From Gemmatimonadota bacterium (lineage in GTDB: Bacteria > Gemmatimonadota > Gemmatimonadetes > Longimicrobiales > Gaopeijiaceae), in the NCBI GenBank assembly GCA_028874905.1, contig JAPPGZ010000094.1, forward strand, positions 1 through 32,028: 32,028 nucleotides of DNA, in the 5' to 3' direction. Below are positions 24,897 to 32,028 of this stretch, piece by piece (within the stretch, counting starts at the first letter, position 1; each line of letters opens with the position of its first letter). The position numbers and the translations under genes are program-made. The notes beneath the pieces were generated by a model. That model had not been told where the DNA came from. It saw nothing but the letters and a program-made list of their open reading frames with translations, and made no database searches.

Positions 24897-26054
24897 CTAC
24901 CGCGGCAATTCCTCCAGGAAATCGGCCAGGGGAAGCACTTCGACTCCGTCGAGGACCTGGCGCCGGTCACCCAGGAAGACCACGATCCGCCGCGTGACCC
25001 GGTCGCTGCGCGAGGCGAGCGATGCCAGTCCACGGAGCATGTTCCTGGTCACGCGGCTTCCGGCCTTGACTTCGACCCCCCAGAGGTCGCGCCCCACTTC
25101 GAGCACGAAATCCACCTCGGTACCGGACCTGGTGCGGTAGTGGAAGAGCGCTGCTTCAGGCCACAGCGTCCGCAGCCGGCGGTGCAGTTCGCAGGCTACG
25201 AAGTGCTCCAGCAGGATACCCCGCTCGTCGGGAAGCGGGGCGTCGAGCGGCCGCCGCAGCAGGGCGTTGCGCACTCCGATGTCGAAGAAGAAGAGCCGGG
25301 GATGCCCGATCACGCTCGCCCGGCGGGAGCCGCGCCAGGCCGTAACGCGGAACATGACCAACGTGTCTTCCAGGACCTCGATATATCGGCGCGCGGTCTC
25401 ATACCCGAGTCCGGCCTGCCGGCACATCGCCTGAACGTTGAGGACCCGGCCCGAAGATGCGGCCATCAAATCCAGGAGGCGCGAGAAGCCCCCGAGATTC
25501 CGCACAAGAGCCTCGGCCTGGATCTCTTCGCGCAGATACGTATCCGTATAGCTTCGGAGGTCCGCGGCTCGCAGCTCGTCGTCTCCTTCCGCGTAGATGC
25601 CCGGAAGCGTCCCATGCGCGAGCGCGCGGTCGAGATCGAAATCCCCGGCCAGTTCGCACGCGAGCAGCGGGTGCATCTGATGGACGTGGATCCTGCCCGG
25701 CAGAAGATTGGCCTGTCCACGCCTGAGTTTGCGTGCGCTCGACCCGGAGAGCAGGAACCGGAAGCGGCCCGGGTGCTCGTCCAGCAGGAGCTGCACCACG
25801 TCGAGCAGGGCCGGGACCCGTTGAACCTCATCCAGAAAGACTGTGCGAACCTTCGGCGGCGCGGCCCTGAGTTCGCGTTCAAGGCGTTCCGGATAGGCGA
25901 CGAAATCGCGAAAGACCCGCGGGCTCGCCAGATTCAGTGAGAGATCGGGTGACAGGGTTGCCAGAAGGGTAGATTTACCGACCTGCCGTGGGCCAAGCAC
26001 GAGGACGCTGCGTTGGCTGGAATCGAGCACGTTGGCGAGACATCTTTGGTACAT
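24897..26054 (-). CDS. AAA+ ATPase with DUF4143 domain
   Basis: This is a 385-residue protein of the AAA_14/DUF4143 family. Walker A is GPRQVGKST (21-29), Walker B is TVFLDEVQ (71-78), and a sensor-1 segment LLSGSSARKL lies at 101-110. A winged-helix-like middle part leads into the DUF4143 region, which ends in a PD-(D/E)xK-like signature: EHFVACEL, then TEVDFVLEV, then WGVEVKAG. The family is widespread and patchy, is thought to be mobile or defence-related, and has no settled function. The start codon at 26054 sits one base from a long inverted repeat, which fits autoregulation. It stands alone, with 85 bases between it and the propeller gene. Confidence 0.88.
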   Translation of the reverse strand: MYQRCLANVLDSSQRSVLVLGPRQVGKSTLLATLSPDLSLNLASPRVFRDFVAYPERLERELRAAPPKVRTVFLDEVQRVPALLDVVQLLLDEHPGRFRFLLSGSSARKLRRGQANLLPGRIHVHQMHPLLACELAGDFDLDRALAHGTLPGIYAEGDDELRAADLRSYTDTYLREEIQAEALVRNLGGFSRLLDLMAASSGRVLNVQAMCRQAGLGYETARRYIEVLEDTLVMFRVTAWRGSRRASVIGHPRLFFFDIGVRNALLRRPLDAPLPDERGILLEHFVACELHRRLRTLWPEAALFHYRTRSGTEVDFVLEVGRDLWGVEVKAGSRVTRNMLRGLASLASRSDRVTRRIVVFLGDRRQVLDGVEVLPLADFLEELPR

Positions 26055-26055
26055 G

Positions 26056-26082
26056 TGGGTAAAATAGCGGTAATTTTACCCA
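26056..26082. promoter_or_regulatory. 27-bp inverted repeat at the DUF4143 ATPase start
   Basis: TGGGTAAAAT (26056-26065) and ATTTTACCCA (26073-26082) are perfect complements around a seven-base spacer, AGCGGTA. One base separates the repeat from the minus-strand ATG. It is AT-rich against a GC-rich background. Read on the minus strand it also contains GGTAA-AA-TTACC, so two alternative pairings exist. It could be an operator or an mRNA hairpin covering the start. Confidence 0.65.
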
Positions 26083-26125
26083 TTCACAACAAATAAATAC
26101 AGGGACACACAGGGACGGACGCTCC

Positions 26126-27514
26126 ATGTCAACGGACGCAAACCGGAAAGGCAAGCGGCAGGTCGCGATCATCGGCGGCGGCGTCTCGGGCCTGGGGGCC
26201 GCGTGGGCGCTGCACCGGCACCCGGACCGTTTCGATTTCCGGCTGTTCGAGGCCCACGGGGAGATCGGCGGCAACGCAATCACCGTCGACATGCCCCAGG
26301 ACGACGGCACCTTGATCCCCTTCGACATCTCGGTCACCGCGTGCATCCCGTCGGTCTACCACCACATCCTGCTGCTGATGCGGAAGCACGGGATCGAACT
26401 GATCGACACCAGGTTCAGCTACAGCGTCAGATACCGCGGCCAGGTGTACGCGCACGACTTCGACTCCGAGATCAGGCGACAGCTCGAGGCCGAGATCGCC
26501 AGGTTCCAGCGGATCCTGAGGCGGCTGCACTGGTTCGGCGGACTGACCCGCGCCCGCTCGAAGTTCCTGAACGCCCTCAACCCGTTCAACTACGTCAGCA
26601 TGGGCACGGTCCTCAACCTGGCCGGTCTGGGCGGGGAATTCAGGTACAAGATCCTGAAGCCGATGTTCGTCAACTTTCTGATGGCAACGAACGTGTTCGA
26701 CATGCCGGCGTCGCTGTTCTCAAGGTATCTCGAGTTCTTCGACATCGAGGTCGCGACACCGATGCAGACGTGGGACGGGGGAACCCGGCGGATCTACCAG
26801 AGCCTGTCCGCCGGTTTCCGGGACCGGATCCACCTCAACCGGCCGGTCCGGAAGGTGTACCGCCGCACCTCCGATGTCGTGGTCGAGGACGAGAACGGCG
26901 TCCGCGAGACGTTCGACGAGGTCATCTTCGCCTGCAACGCGAACCAGACGCTGATGATGCTCGACAATCCCACCTTCATGGAGCGCTACGTTCTCTCGTC
27001 CATACGCTACGAGAGCGAACTCCACAACCACACGGTCGTGCACTCGGACGCGTCGGTGCTTCCGGACAACGAGGCGAAGCCCCTGCAGACGCGGAGCAAT
27101 CATATCGAGCAATACGGTGCGCGGCCGGACAACTACGAAATCACGTACATCATGCACAACCAGCAGCCCTGGGCTCATCGGTCGGACAGGCCCTGCCTGG
27201 TGACCTACAACCCGATCAGCCGGATCGATGAAGAGAAGATCATCAGGAGGTGGTGGTTTCAGCACATCGTCCACGACGTGCGCCACGTCGCGTGGCTCGT
27301 CCCCCTGTTCCGGTTCATTCAGGGCGGAAGGCATACGTGGCACTGCGGCGCTCATACGCTGATCAACAGCCAGGAAACCTGCCTCGTCAGCGGGCTGGCC
27401 GCTGCACGACAGCTCGGCGCGGACTATCCCTTCGACGATCCCGACGCGCGGCGGATGTTCAACTACTACGGACGCATCATGTACGGCTGGCGCTTCCGGA
27501 AGGCGTCCGCTTGA
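26126..27514 (+). CDS. FAD-dependent amine-oxidase-like oxidoreductase (COG2907 type)
   Basis: This 462-residue flavoprotein starts with the FAD-binding fold: VAIIGGGVSGLGAAWAL (13-29), acidic Glu42 at the end of strand 2, and GGNAITVD (48-55). A second FAD-contact region, VIFACNANQTLMML, lies in the middle, and the C-terminal part carries FIQGGRHTWHCGAHTLINS. It resembles predicted NAD/FAD-binding proteins of COG2907, whose reactions are mostly unknown and whose genes often lie in lipid-modification clusters. The ribosome binding site before 26126 is weak (GGGACGGAC). The Rieske oxygenase gene follows after 82 bases on the same strand, which suggests a shared oxidative pathway. Confidence 0.85.
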   Translation: MSTDANRKGKRQVAIIGGGVSGLGAAWALHRHPDRFDFRLFEAHGEIGGNAITVDMPQDDGTLIPFDISVTACIPSVYHHILLLMRKHGIELIDTRFSYSVRYRGQVYAHDFDSEIRRQLEAEIARFQRILRRLHWFGGLTRARSKFLNALNPFNYVSMGTVLNLAGLGGEFRYKILKPMFVNFLMATNVFDMPASLFSRYLEFFDIEVATPMQTWDGGTRRIYQSLSAGFRDRIHLNRPVRKVYRRTSDVVVEDENGVRETFDEVIFACNANQTLMMLDNPTFMERYVLSSIRYESELHNHTVVHSDASVLPDNEAKPLQTRSNHIEQYGARPDNYEITYIMHNQQPWAHRSDRPCLVTYNPISRIDEEKIIRRWWFQHIVHDVRHVAWLVPLFRFIQGGRHTWHCGAHTLINSQETCLVSGLAAARQLGADYPFDDPDARRMFNYYGRIMYGWRFRKASA

Positions 27515-27532
27515 CGGCATATGACAAATTCG

Positions 27533-27545
27533 GACAATTTTTGTC
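27533..27545. promoter_or_regulatory. small dyad between the FAD and Rieske genes
   Basis: GACAA-TTT-TTGTC is a perfect five-base inverted repeat in an AT-rich patch, preceded by a further GACAA at 27523-27527. It could be an operator or a weak attenuating hairpin. No clear -35/-10 pair was found with it. Confidence 0.35.
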
Positions 27546-27596
27546 TGATTCTGTCGCATCTCCCCGGGGGTGCGGCGAACGGAAAGGACGACTCGC

Positions 27597-28697
27597 ATGG
27601 TTTCAACCACCTCGCTGGCTGCACCTCCGGCGCGGACCGGACGTGAGACCGGCCGGGACCGGAGACCGTCGAAGACGCCGACGGACCGGCTGCCCCCCTT
27701 CCCCGAGGGCTGGTACCTGGTCGCGACACGGGAGTCCATCGAGCGGCACAAGCTGATTGAGAAGACCTGGCTCGGGGAGGAAATCGTCGTCTGGGCCGAC
27801 GAGGACGGTCGCGTTTGCGTGGCCGACGCATACTGTCCGCACCTTGGCTCACACATGGGGCCGACGGTCGGCGGACTTGTTCGCGACGGCTGCCTGGTCT
27901 GCCCCTTTCACGGATTCACCTTCAATACAGGCGGCCAATGCGTCGCGACTCCGAACGCCCCGGCCCCCAGGGCCGCCAGGCTCAAGGTGTACGAGACCAC
28001 CGAGATCCTGGGCATGATCTTCGCGTGGTGGGGCAGCGGCGGCCGGCCCGCGCAGTGGCACCTGCCGGATGAGCCATCCACGGGGGCGCAGTGGAGTCCG
28101 CTGCGCTCGGTCACGCTGCGGTTCCGCGGACATCCCCAGGAGACGACCGAGAACTCCGTGGACGTGGAGCACCTGGAGTACACGCACGGCTACGAGAGCG
28201 TGGAGCCGACCGGTCCGCTGTCGATCGACGGCGCGTACCTGAAGAGCACCTTCGACTTCAAGAGCGTGCGCAGGGTGGCGGGCCTCATCGACTTCGGGTC
28301 CGATGTATCGGCGGTCACCCATGTGCATGGCCTCGGGTATTCCTACGTCGAAGTCCACGAAAAGTCGATCGGAATGGACGCAAGACTATGGGTGCTCGCT
28401 ACACCCGTCGACGGCGAGTTCATAGAGCTCACGCTGGTTACGCAGGCGAGGGAAATCCGCCGGCCGCGGCGGTTCATCGCGGGTCTGGGGTTCCTGCCCA
28501 TGAGACTTCGCCACAGGGTGATGAGCCACATCCTCCTGAAGGAGGAGAAGCGCTATGTCCTGCAGGACGTGGTCATCTGGGAGCGCAAGCGCTTCCGGTC
28601 ACCTCCCCGCCTGTGTCGCGCGGACGGCCCAATCGGGAAGTACCGGCTGTATTGCCGCCAGTTCTATCCGGAGATGACTTCCGGGCGGACCGTGTAG
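27597..28697 (+). CDS. Rieske non-heme iron oxygenase
   Basis: This is a 366-residue oxygenase. The N-terminal Rieske domain binds [2Fe-2S] through Cys80/His82 in YCPHLGSHMG and Cys102/His105 in VCPFHGF. The catalytic domain has the mononuclear iron motif ENSVDVEHLEYTH, with Asp189, His192 and His197 (D-x2-H-x4-H). The CPHLGSHMG spacing resembles steroid-active members such as KshA and the DAF-36/Neverland cholesterol 7-desaturases more than aromatic dioxygenases, but the substrate is only a guess. A reductase to feed electrons is not adjacent. The ATG at 27597 follows AAAGGA at about eight bases. An in-frame opening nine codons earlier lacks such a site. It ends 11 bases before the convergent toxin gene. 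Confidence 0.9.
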   Translation: MVSTTSLAAPPARTGRETGRDRRPSKTPTDRLPPFPEGWYLVATRESIERHKLIEKTWLGEEIVVWADEDGRVCVADAYCPHLGSHMGPTVGGLVRDGCLVCPFHGFTFNTGGQCVATPNAPAPRAARLKVYETTEILGMIFAWWGSGGRPAQWHLPDEPSTGAQWSPLRSVTLRFRGHPQETTENSVDVEHLEYTHGYESVEPTGPLSIDGAYLKSTFDFKSVRRVAGLIDFGSDVSAVTHVHGLGYSYVEVHEKSIGMDARLWVLATPVDGEFIELTLVTQAREIRRPRRFIAGLGFLPMRLRHRVMSHILLKEEKRYVLQDVVIWERKRFRSPPRLCRADGPIGKYRLYCRQFYPEMTSGRTV

Positions 28698-28708
28698 CGG
28701 TCAATCTC

Positions 28709-29104
28709 TCACCCCGTCCCCACCCAGACCGCCACATCCCGTGCCGCGCTGAGAATCGCCCGGTCGCCGGTCGCCAGCGGCACGCCCAGTTCCCGCGCCA
28801 CCACCACGAACTCGGCGTGCCCGGCCGACAGCCCGCACTGCAGCGCGGCATCGATCACCCGCGCAGACGGGACGGTCACGACCCTCCCGCCCAGCGCCAA
28901 CGCCGCGTCGTCGCACATGGCCTTCGCCTGGTCCACCGTGAGCGACCGCCGGCGCACCAGCCCGAGCAGCACGCCGCACACCCCGCTCATCAGGCTCGCA
29001 GGCGCGGCCCATTCGGGATCGTGCCGGAAGAGCCGGGCCGCCTCCGCGCCGTCGCGCCCCCCGACGACCAGCCGCACCATCACGCTCGTGTCGACGACGA
29101 TCAT
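28709..29104 (-). CDS. PIN-domain protein of a toxin-antitoxin pair, likely catalytically impaired
   Basis: This 131-residue VapC-like PIN protein is coupled to an upstream RHH antitoxin by a four-base overlap (ATGA). Asp5 in VVDTS and Asp114 in TGDRAIL are kept. The second acid is missing: the segment LMSGVCGVLLGLVRR has Gly41 where relatives have Glu. The third also seems missing: LSAGHAEFV has His96 where Asp is usual. Each change needs one base (GAG to GGG, GAC to CAC). RNase activity may therefore be lost, unless Glu98 or another residue compensates. The reading frame and antitoxin are otherwise intact. The alignment was made by eye. Confidence 0.88.
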   Translation of the reverse strand: MIVVDTSVMVRLVVGGRDGAEAARLFRHDPEWAAPASLMSGVCGVLLGLVRRRSLTVDQAKAMCDDAALALGGRVVTVPSARVIDAALQCGLSAGHAEFVVVARELGVPLATGDRAILSAARDVAVWVGTG

Positions 29105-29391
29105 TCGCCGCCCGTCCAGCGGGTTCGGGGCGCGTCCCGCCGCCCGGGGCCGCCCTGGCCTTCGTCCCGAAGGTCGCGCAGGGTCGCCTCGCCGAGCTCG
29201 ACGGGGCCGAGCGTCCGGTGTCGTCGCTGGATGCGCTCCAGGAGCGTGATCGCATCGACCGGGGCCGTGCGGACCGAGGCCGCCAGCCTCGCCACGATCT
29301 CTCCGTTGAGGCTGCGGTGATTTCTCTCCGCCGCCGCCTTAAGTTCCAGGTGCAACTCGTCCGGGATTCCCCGAATGGCCACGTCCGCCAT
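29101..29391 (-). CDS. FitA/Arc-type ribbon-helix-helix antitoxin
   Basis: The 96-residue product starts with a ribbon-helix-helix domain: the strand ADVAIRGIP, then helices DELHLELKAAAERN and SLNGEIVARLAASV (about 2-41). This is the FitA/Arc pattern of antitoxins paired with PIN toxins. The C-terminal half is a variable tail, rich in Arg and Gly at its end. It would bind the toxin and the palindromic promoter region directly upstream (29418-29440). The ATG at 29391 has GGAGG immediately against it and AAGGGGG six bases away, the latter at a better distance. Confidence 0.85.
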   Translation of the reverse strand: MADVAIRGIPDELHLELKAAAERNHRSLNGEIVARLAASVRTAPVDAITLLERIQRRHRTLGPVELGEATLRDLRDEGQGGPGRRDAPRTRWTGGE

Positions 29392-29414
29392 CCTCCACCC
29401 CCTTCAAGCCCAAA

Positions 29415-30725
29415 ATGATAGCATTTTGCTATTATAATAGTAGCATTCACCTGCGCCAAGACAGTTGGGGCCGACGCAAACGCGATCGGAGGTGGCACCA
29501 GAGCACGCAGCGCCAGCGCTTCCGGTGCCCACGCCTTCTGCCTGCGGTCGCCGGCGTGCTCCTTCACGCCTGCACCCCCGGCGGCGACGGCCCCCCGCTG
29601 GCAGTGCAGCGCGACAGCGCCGGCATCACGATCGTGGAGTCTCTCCGGCCCGCCTGGGGAAATCCCGCGCAGACGGACTCGGCAGAGTCGAACGCGTGGC
29701 GCATCGACCCGCGACCGATCCTCAACCTGTCCGAATCCGGTACCGGCGACGCACACAGCTTCTACCAGGTCCGCGGCATGACGCGGCTCCCGGACCGATC
29801 CCTCGTCGTCCTGAACGCCGGCTCCGACGAGATCCGGCAGTTCTCGGCCGACGGCGGGTTCCTCGGCTCGTTCGGCGGATCCGGGCAGGGGCAGGGCCCC
29901 GGCGAATTCACCAACGCGCAGCAGTTGGAGGTGGCGGGCGACACGATCCTGGTGGTCGACCGGGACGGTGTGATGAGCGTCTTCGGCCCCGGTCCGGTCC
30001 TGATCCGCGAGACGCGGCTGGCCCGCAGGACCCTTGCCGTCCACGCCATCGGTACCGGACGCCTCGTCGCACGCATCGTTCCCCCGATCCCCGAGCTCGG
30101 TCGCCTGACCCGCGTCCCCGAGGCCCTCCGCACATACCGGTTCGACGGCAGCGGGGGCGACAGCATCGGCTGGACTCCGGGCTACGAGGACTACGTCGTG
30201 GGCGACATGCGCATCGTGCCTCTTTTTCAGAAGAAGGCCGTCGTCGGCACGCACGGCGGCCGCATCTTCACCGGATCCTCCGACCGGATGCAGTTGGAGG
30301 AGATGACCGCGTCCGGCGACACGGTGAGGATCCTGCGCCTGGCGGTCTTCGACCTGGCGGTGAGCGAGGCGGAGGCCGTCGCGGAACGGGACGCCCGCCT
30401 GGCAGCCCCGACACCTCAGGGCCGGCGGATGCCTCCGCGGCTTCAGCAGCTGCTCGAGGACATGCCGCTGCCCACCACCCGGCCCGCCTACGCCGACATG
30501 ATCGTCGATCCGGCGGGCGCGATCTGGCTGCGGCCCTTCCGCGGGATGAGCGAGGGCGGCGGACCCGAGTCGTGGCTGGTGCTCGAGCCCGGCGGCCGGT
30601 GGCTCGGCAGCGTGGAGGTGCCCGAGGGTTTTCGAGTGTGGGACATCGGCATCGACGAGGTGCTGGGCGTTTGGCACGACGAACTGGACGTGCAGCATCC
30701 GCAGGTGCTGAGGCTGAACCGGTAG
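29415..30725 (+). CDS. six-bladed beta-propeller lipoprotein, start uncertain
   Basis: From about residue 40 this is a clear exported lipoprotein of the Gemmatimonadota six-bladed propeller type. A hydrophobic LLPAVAGVLLHAC has a lipobox cysteine (residue 53 of the long form). It is followed by AVQRDSAGITIVES and repeated blade segments such as YQVRGMTRLPDRSLVVLNAG, IRQFSADGGFLGSFG and YADMIVDPAGAIWLRPF. Function is unknown, and such propellers may bind ligands or proteins. The only in-frame ATG (29415) lies inside the antitoxin promoter palindromes and gives an odd 40-residue leader without a ribosome binding site. The true start may be a rare codon, or the original 5' end may have been lost. 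Confidence 0.75.
   Translation: MIAFCYYNSSIHLRQDSWGRRKRDRRWHQSTQRQRFRCPRLLPAVAGVLLHACTPGGDGPPLAVQRDSAGITIVESLRPAWGNPAQTDSAESNAWRIDPRPILNLSESGTGDAHSFYQVRGMTRLPDRSLVVLNAGSDEIRQFSADGGFLGSFGGSGQGQGPGEFTNAQQLEVAGDTILVVDRDGVMSVFGPGPVLIRETRLARRTLAVHAIGTGRLVARIVPPIPELGRLTRVPEALRTYRFDGSGGDSIGWTPGYEDYVVGDMRIVPLFQKKAVVGTHGGRIFTGSSDRMQLEEMTASGDTVRILRLAVFDLAVSEAEAVAERDARLAAPTPQGRRMPPRLQQLLEDMPLPTTRPAYADMIVDPAGAIWLRPFRGMSEGGGPESWLVLEPGGRWLGSVEVPEGFRVWDIGIDEVLGVWHDELDVQHPQVLRLNR
29418..29459 (-). promoter_or_regulatory. promoter and operators of the RHH/PIN pair
   Basis: On the minus strand, TTGGCG (29459-29454) and a perfect TATAAT (29436-29431) are 17 bases apart. The -10 lies in a perfect 12-bp palindrome, CTATTATAATAG (29429-29440), so TATAAT also reads on the plus strand. 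An overlapping perfect dyad, ATAGCA-TTT-TGCTAT, is at 29418-29432, and a further TAGCA is at 29441-29445. This AT-rich block is a natural target for the RHH antitoxin. Confidence 0.7.
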
Positions 30726-30816
30726 TGCAACGGTGAGAAGTCGTGCGGTGGGGCCTGCCGCGACCGTACCTTGTCGCAGCGAATCGTACACTCTCCGGCC
30801 CCGAGGCCACCGCTGG

Positions 30817-32028
30817 ATGAAACCTCCACCCTCCCCCCGCCCCGCCACGCACCCCGCCCCGGCACCGGCCCGGATCCTCGCCGCGGCCGCCATCTTCGCC
30901 CTTCTCATTCCCCTCCCCAACCCCACCGCGGCCCAGCGCCTCCCCGACCCCTCGCCCGGCGACCTGGCTGCGCTGTCGGTTCCCCGCTTCACGATCGCCC
31001 CGTCGCCCATCGAGCTGACCGGCCCGGTGCGACCCGGCGAGTACCTCGGCGTGACCGGACCGCGCGCGGCCTGGCTCGGGCTGGAGACGGGCGAGGCCGA
31101 GCTGTGGGTGCATCCGCTCAAGGTGGGCAGCGGCTTCCGCCTCGCCTTTTCGACGTCCGGTTACGGCGCCCCGATTCCCGGCGAGCAGGTGGCGCGTACG
31201 GTGCACGTCCGGCCCGAACTGACGACGATCACCTACAGCCACGCGGCGTTTCAGGTGCGGCAGCACATCCTCGCGCCCGCCGATACGACGGCGTCCGGGA
31301 TTCTCGTGCTGCTCGACGTCGACAGCCCGGAGCCGATGGAGATTGTCGCCGAGTTCCACCCGGTGCTCAACTACATGTGGCCGGGGTCGCTGGGCGGACA
31401 GTACGCGTACTGGGACGCCGGGCGGCGCGCCTTCGTGCTCTCCGAGAGCCTGCAGACGCGCAACGCGATGGTGGGCTCGCCGTGGGCGACCAACTCGGTC
31501 GAGCATCCGGCGCACCAGCTGGGCGAGGCGCCGCGCACGATGGTGATCCCGGTGGATCCGGAGCGCGCACGGGCGGAGTTCATTCCGATCGCGGTGGCCG
31601 CCGGCACCGTACCGCGGGATACCGTCTTCGCCCGCTACGGACGGTTGATTGCGGGCGCCGAGATGCTCTATCGGGACAAGCGGGCCTGGGCCGACTCCGT
31701 GCTGGCCTCGACGGCCTCGGTCGAGACGCCCGATCCGGCGCTCGACCTAGCGCTCGAATGGGCAAAGATCAACCTGGAGGAGCAGCGCGTCTGCAACCCG
31801 GATCTGGGATGCGGCTTCGTCGCCGGCTGGGGTCTGTCGCGAGACGGCACGCGCCCGGGATTCGGATGGTTCTTCGGCGGCGACGCGATGATGAACACCT
31901 ACGCGATGGACGCGCTGGGGCAGTGGGACCTGGTCGCCGAGGAGCTCGCCTTCCTCGCGAAATACCAGCGCGGTGACGGCAAGATCACCCACGAGATCTC
32001 GCAGGCGGCGGCCCACATCGACTGGTTC
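30817..32028 (+). CDS. exported debranching-enzyme-like glycosidase (3' end beyond the window)
   Basis: The first 404 residues run open to the window end. A signal peptide with a Pro-rich n-region and RILAAAAIFALLIPL ends near TAAQ, so the protein is exported. A beta-rich domain (about 45-270) precedes the start of an (alpha/alpha)6 barrel (from about 300). The barrel has LEWAKINLEEQRVCNPDLG, then GFGWFFGGDAMMNTYAMDALG, where the GGDA Asp is at the place of a conserved acid in amylo-alpha-1,6-glucosidase-like enzymes. It probably acts on periplasmic glycans or oligosaccharides. The linkage is unknown and the catalytic half is partly missing. The ATG at 30817 has only a weak GAGG upstream. It follows the propeller gene by 91 bases. 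Confidence 0.75.
   Translation, partial: MKPPPSPRPATHPAPAPARILAAAAIFALLIPLPNPTAAQRLPDPSPGDLAALSVPRFTIAPSPIELTGPVRPGEYLGVTGPRAAWLGLETGEAELWVHPLKVGSGFRLAFSTSGYGAPIPGEQVARTVHVRPELTTITYSHAAFQVRQHILAPADTTASGILVLLDVDSPEPMEIVAEFHPVLNYMWPGSLGGQYAYWDAGRRAFVLSESLQTRNAMVGSPWATNSVEHPAHQLGEAPRTMVIPVDPERARAEFIPIAVAAGTVPRDTVFARYGRLIAGAEMLYRDKRAWADSVLASTASVETPDPALDLALEWAKINLEEQRVCNPDLGCGFVAGWGLSRDGTRPGFGWFFGGDAMMNTYAMDALGQWDLVAEELAFLAKYQRGDGKITHEISQAAAHIDWF

Noticed and set aside
1..32028. CRISPR arrays, tRNA or rRNA genes, transposases, phage genes
   Set aside because: No regularly spaced repeats, tRNA-like T-arm motifs or recombinase/transposase proteins were seen on either strand. This was a reading by eye, not a program scan.

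Overview
The window is GC-rich and densely coded. It looks like Gemmatimonadota, possibly a marine or host-associated lineage. The reasons are a SusC/RagA-SusD/RagB pair of the Gemmatimonadota style, several lipoprotein and beta-propeller genes, and a mix of Bacteroidota-like outer-membrane nutrient uptake with high GC. This placement is inference from protein style and was not tested by phylogeny.

Layout. (1) 403-5130, minus strand: a housekeeping operon transcribed rel (ppGpp synthetase/hydrolase) - uvrB - tsaE, with overlapping junctions. It is bracketed by two direct copies of an intergenic hairpin repeat (about 215-340 and 5186-5303). (2) 5298-12633, plus strand: a five-gene sugar-uptake operon with four overlapping junctions: a cytoplasmic GH63/MGH1-type glycosidase, an ABC ATPase, a solute-binding lipoprotein and two MalF/MalG-type permeases. 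The first permease carries an unusual membrane extension of about 310 residues. (3) 12697-13386: an intact Phd/PIN toxin-antitoxin pair with its own promoter and operator. (4) 13525-13889, minus: a small membrane-anchored protein with a long hairpin terminator. (5) 14080-18486: the SusC-SusD outer-membrane uptake pair. (6) 18493-21664: a probable zinc locus. A Zur-type Fur-family repressor is divergent from a YciC/ZagA-like COG0523 GTPase, a flavoprotein with a cysteine-rich tail and a 75-residue two-helix membrane protein. Repeated palindromes lie in the shared promoter region. (7) 21780-24811: a six-helix membrane protein, convergent with an operon of a frameshifted Vgb-like propeller protein and an acetamidase/formamidase-family lipoprotein. 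(8) 24897-26054: a DUF4143 ATPase whose start codon abuts a 27-bp inverted repeat. (9) 26126-28697: an FAD oxidoreductase followed by a Rieske non-heme iron oxygenase. (10) 28709-29459, minus: a second toxin-antitoxin pair, whose toxin seems to have lost two catalytic acids. (11) 29415-32028: a propeller lipoprotein with an unclear start and the first 404 residues of an exported debranching-enzyme-like glycosidase that runs off the window.

The best candidates for something undescribed are the zinc-type operon with its Cys-tailed flavoprotein and tiny membrane partner, the sensor-like extension on the sugar permease, and the intergenic repeat with a compensated hairpin that supplies the start codon of a gene. 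No tRNA, rRNA, CRISPR array or transposase was seen.
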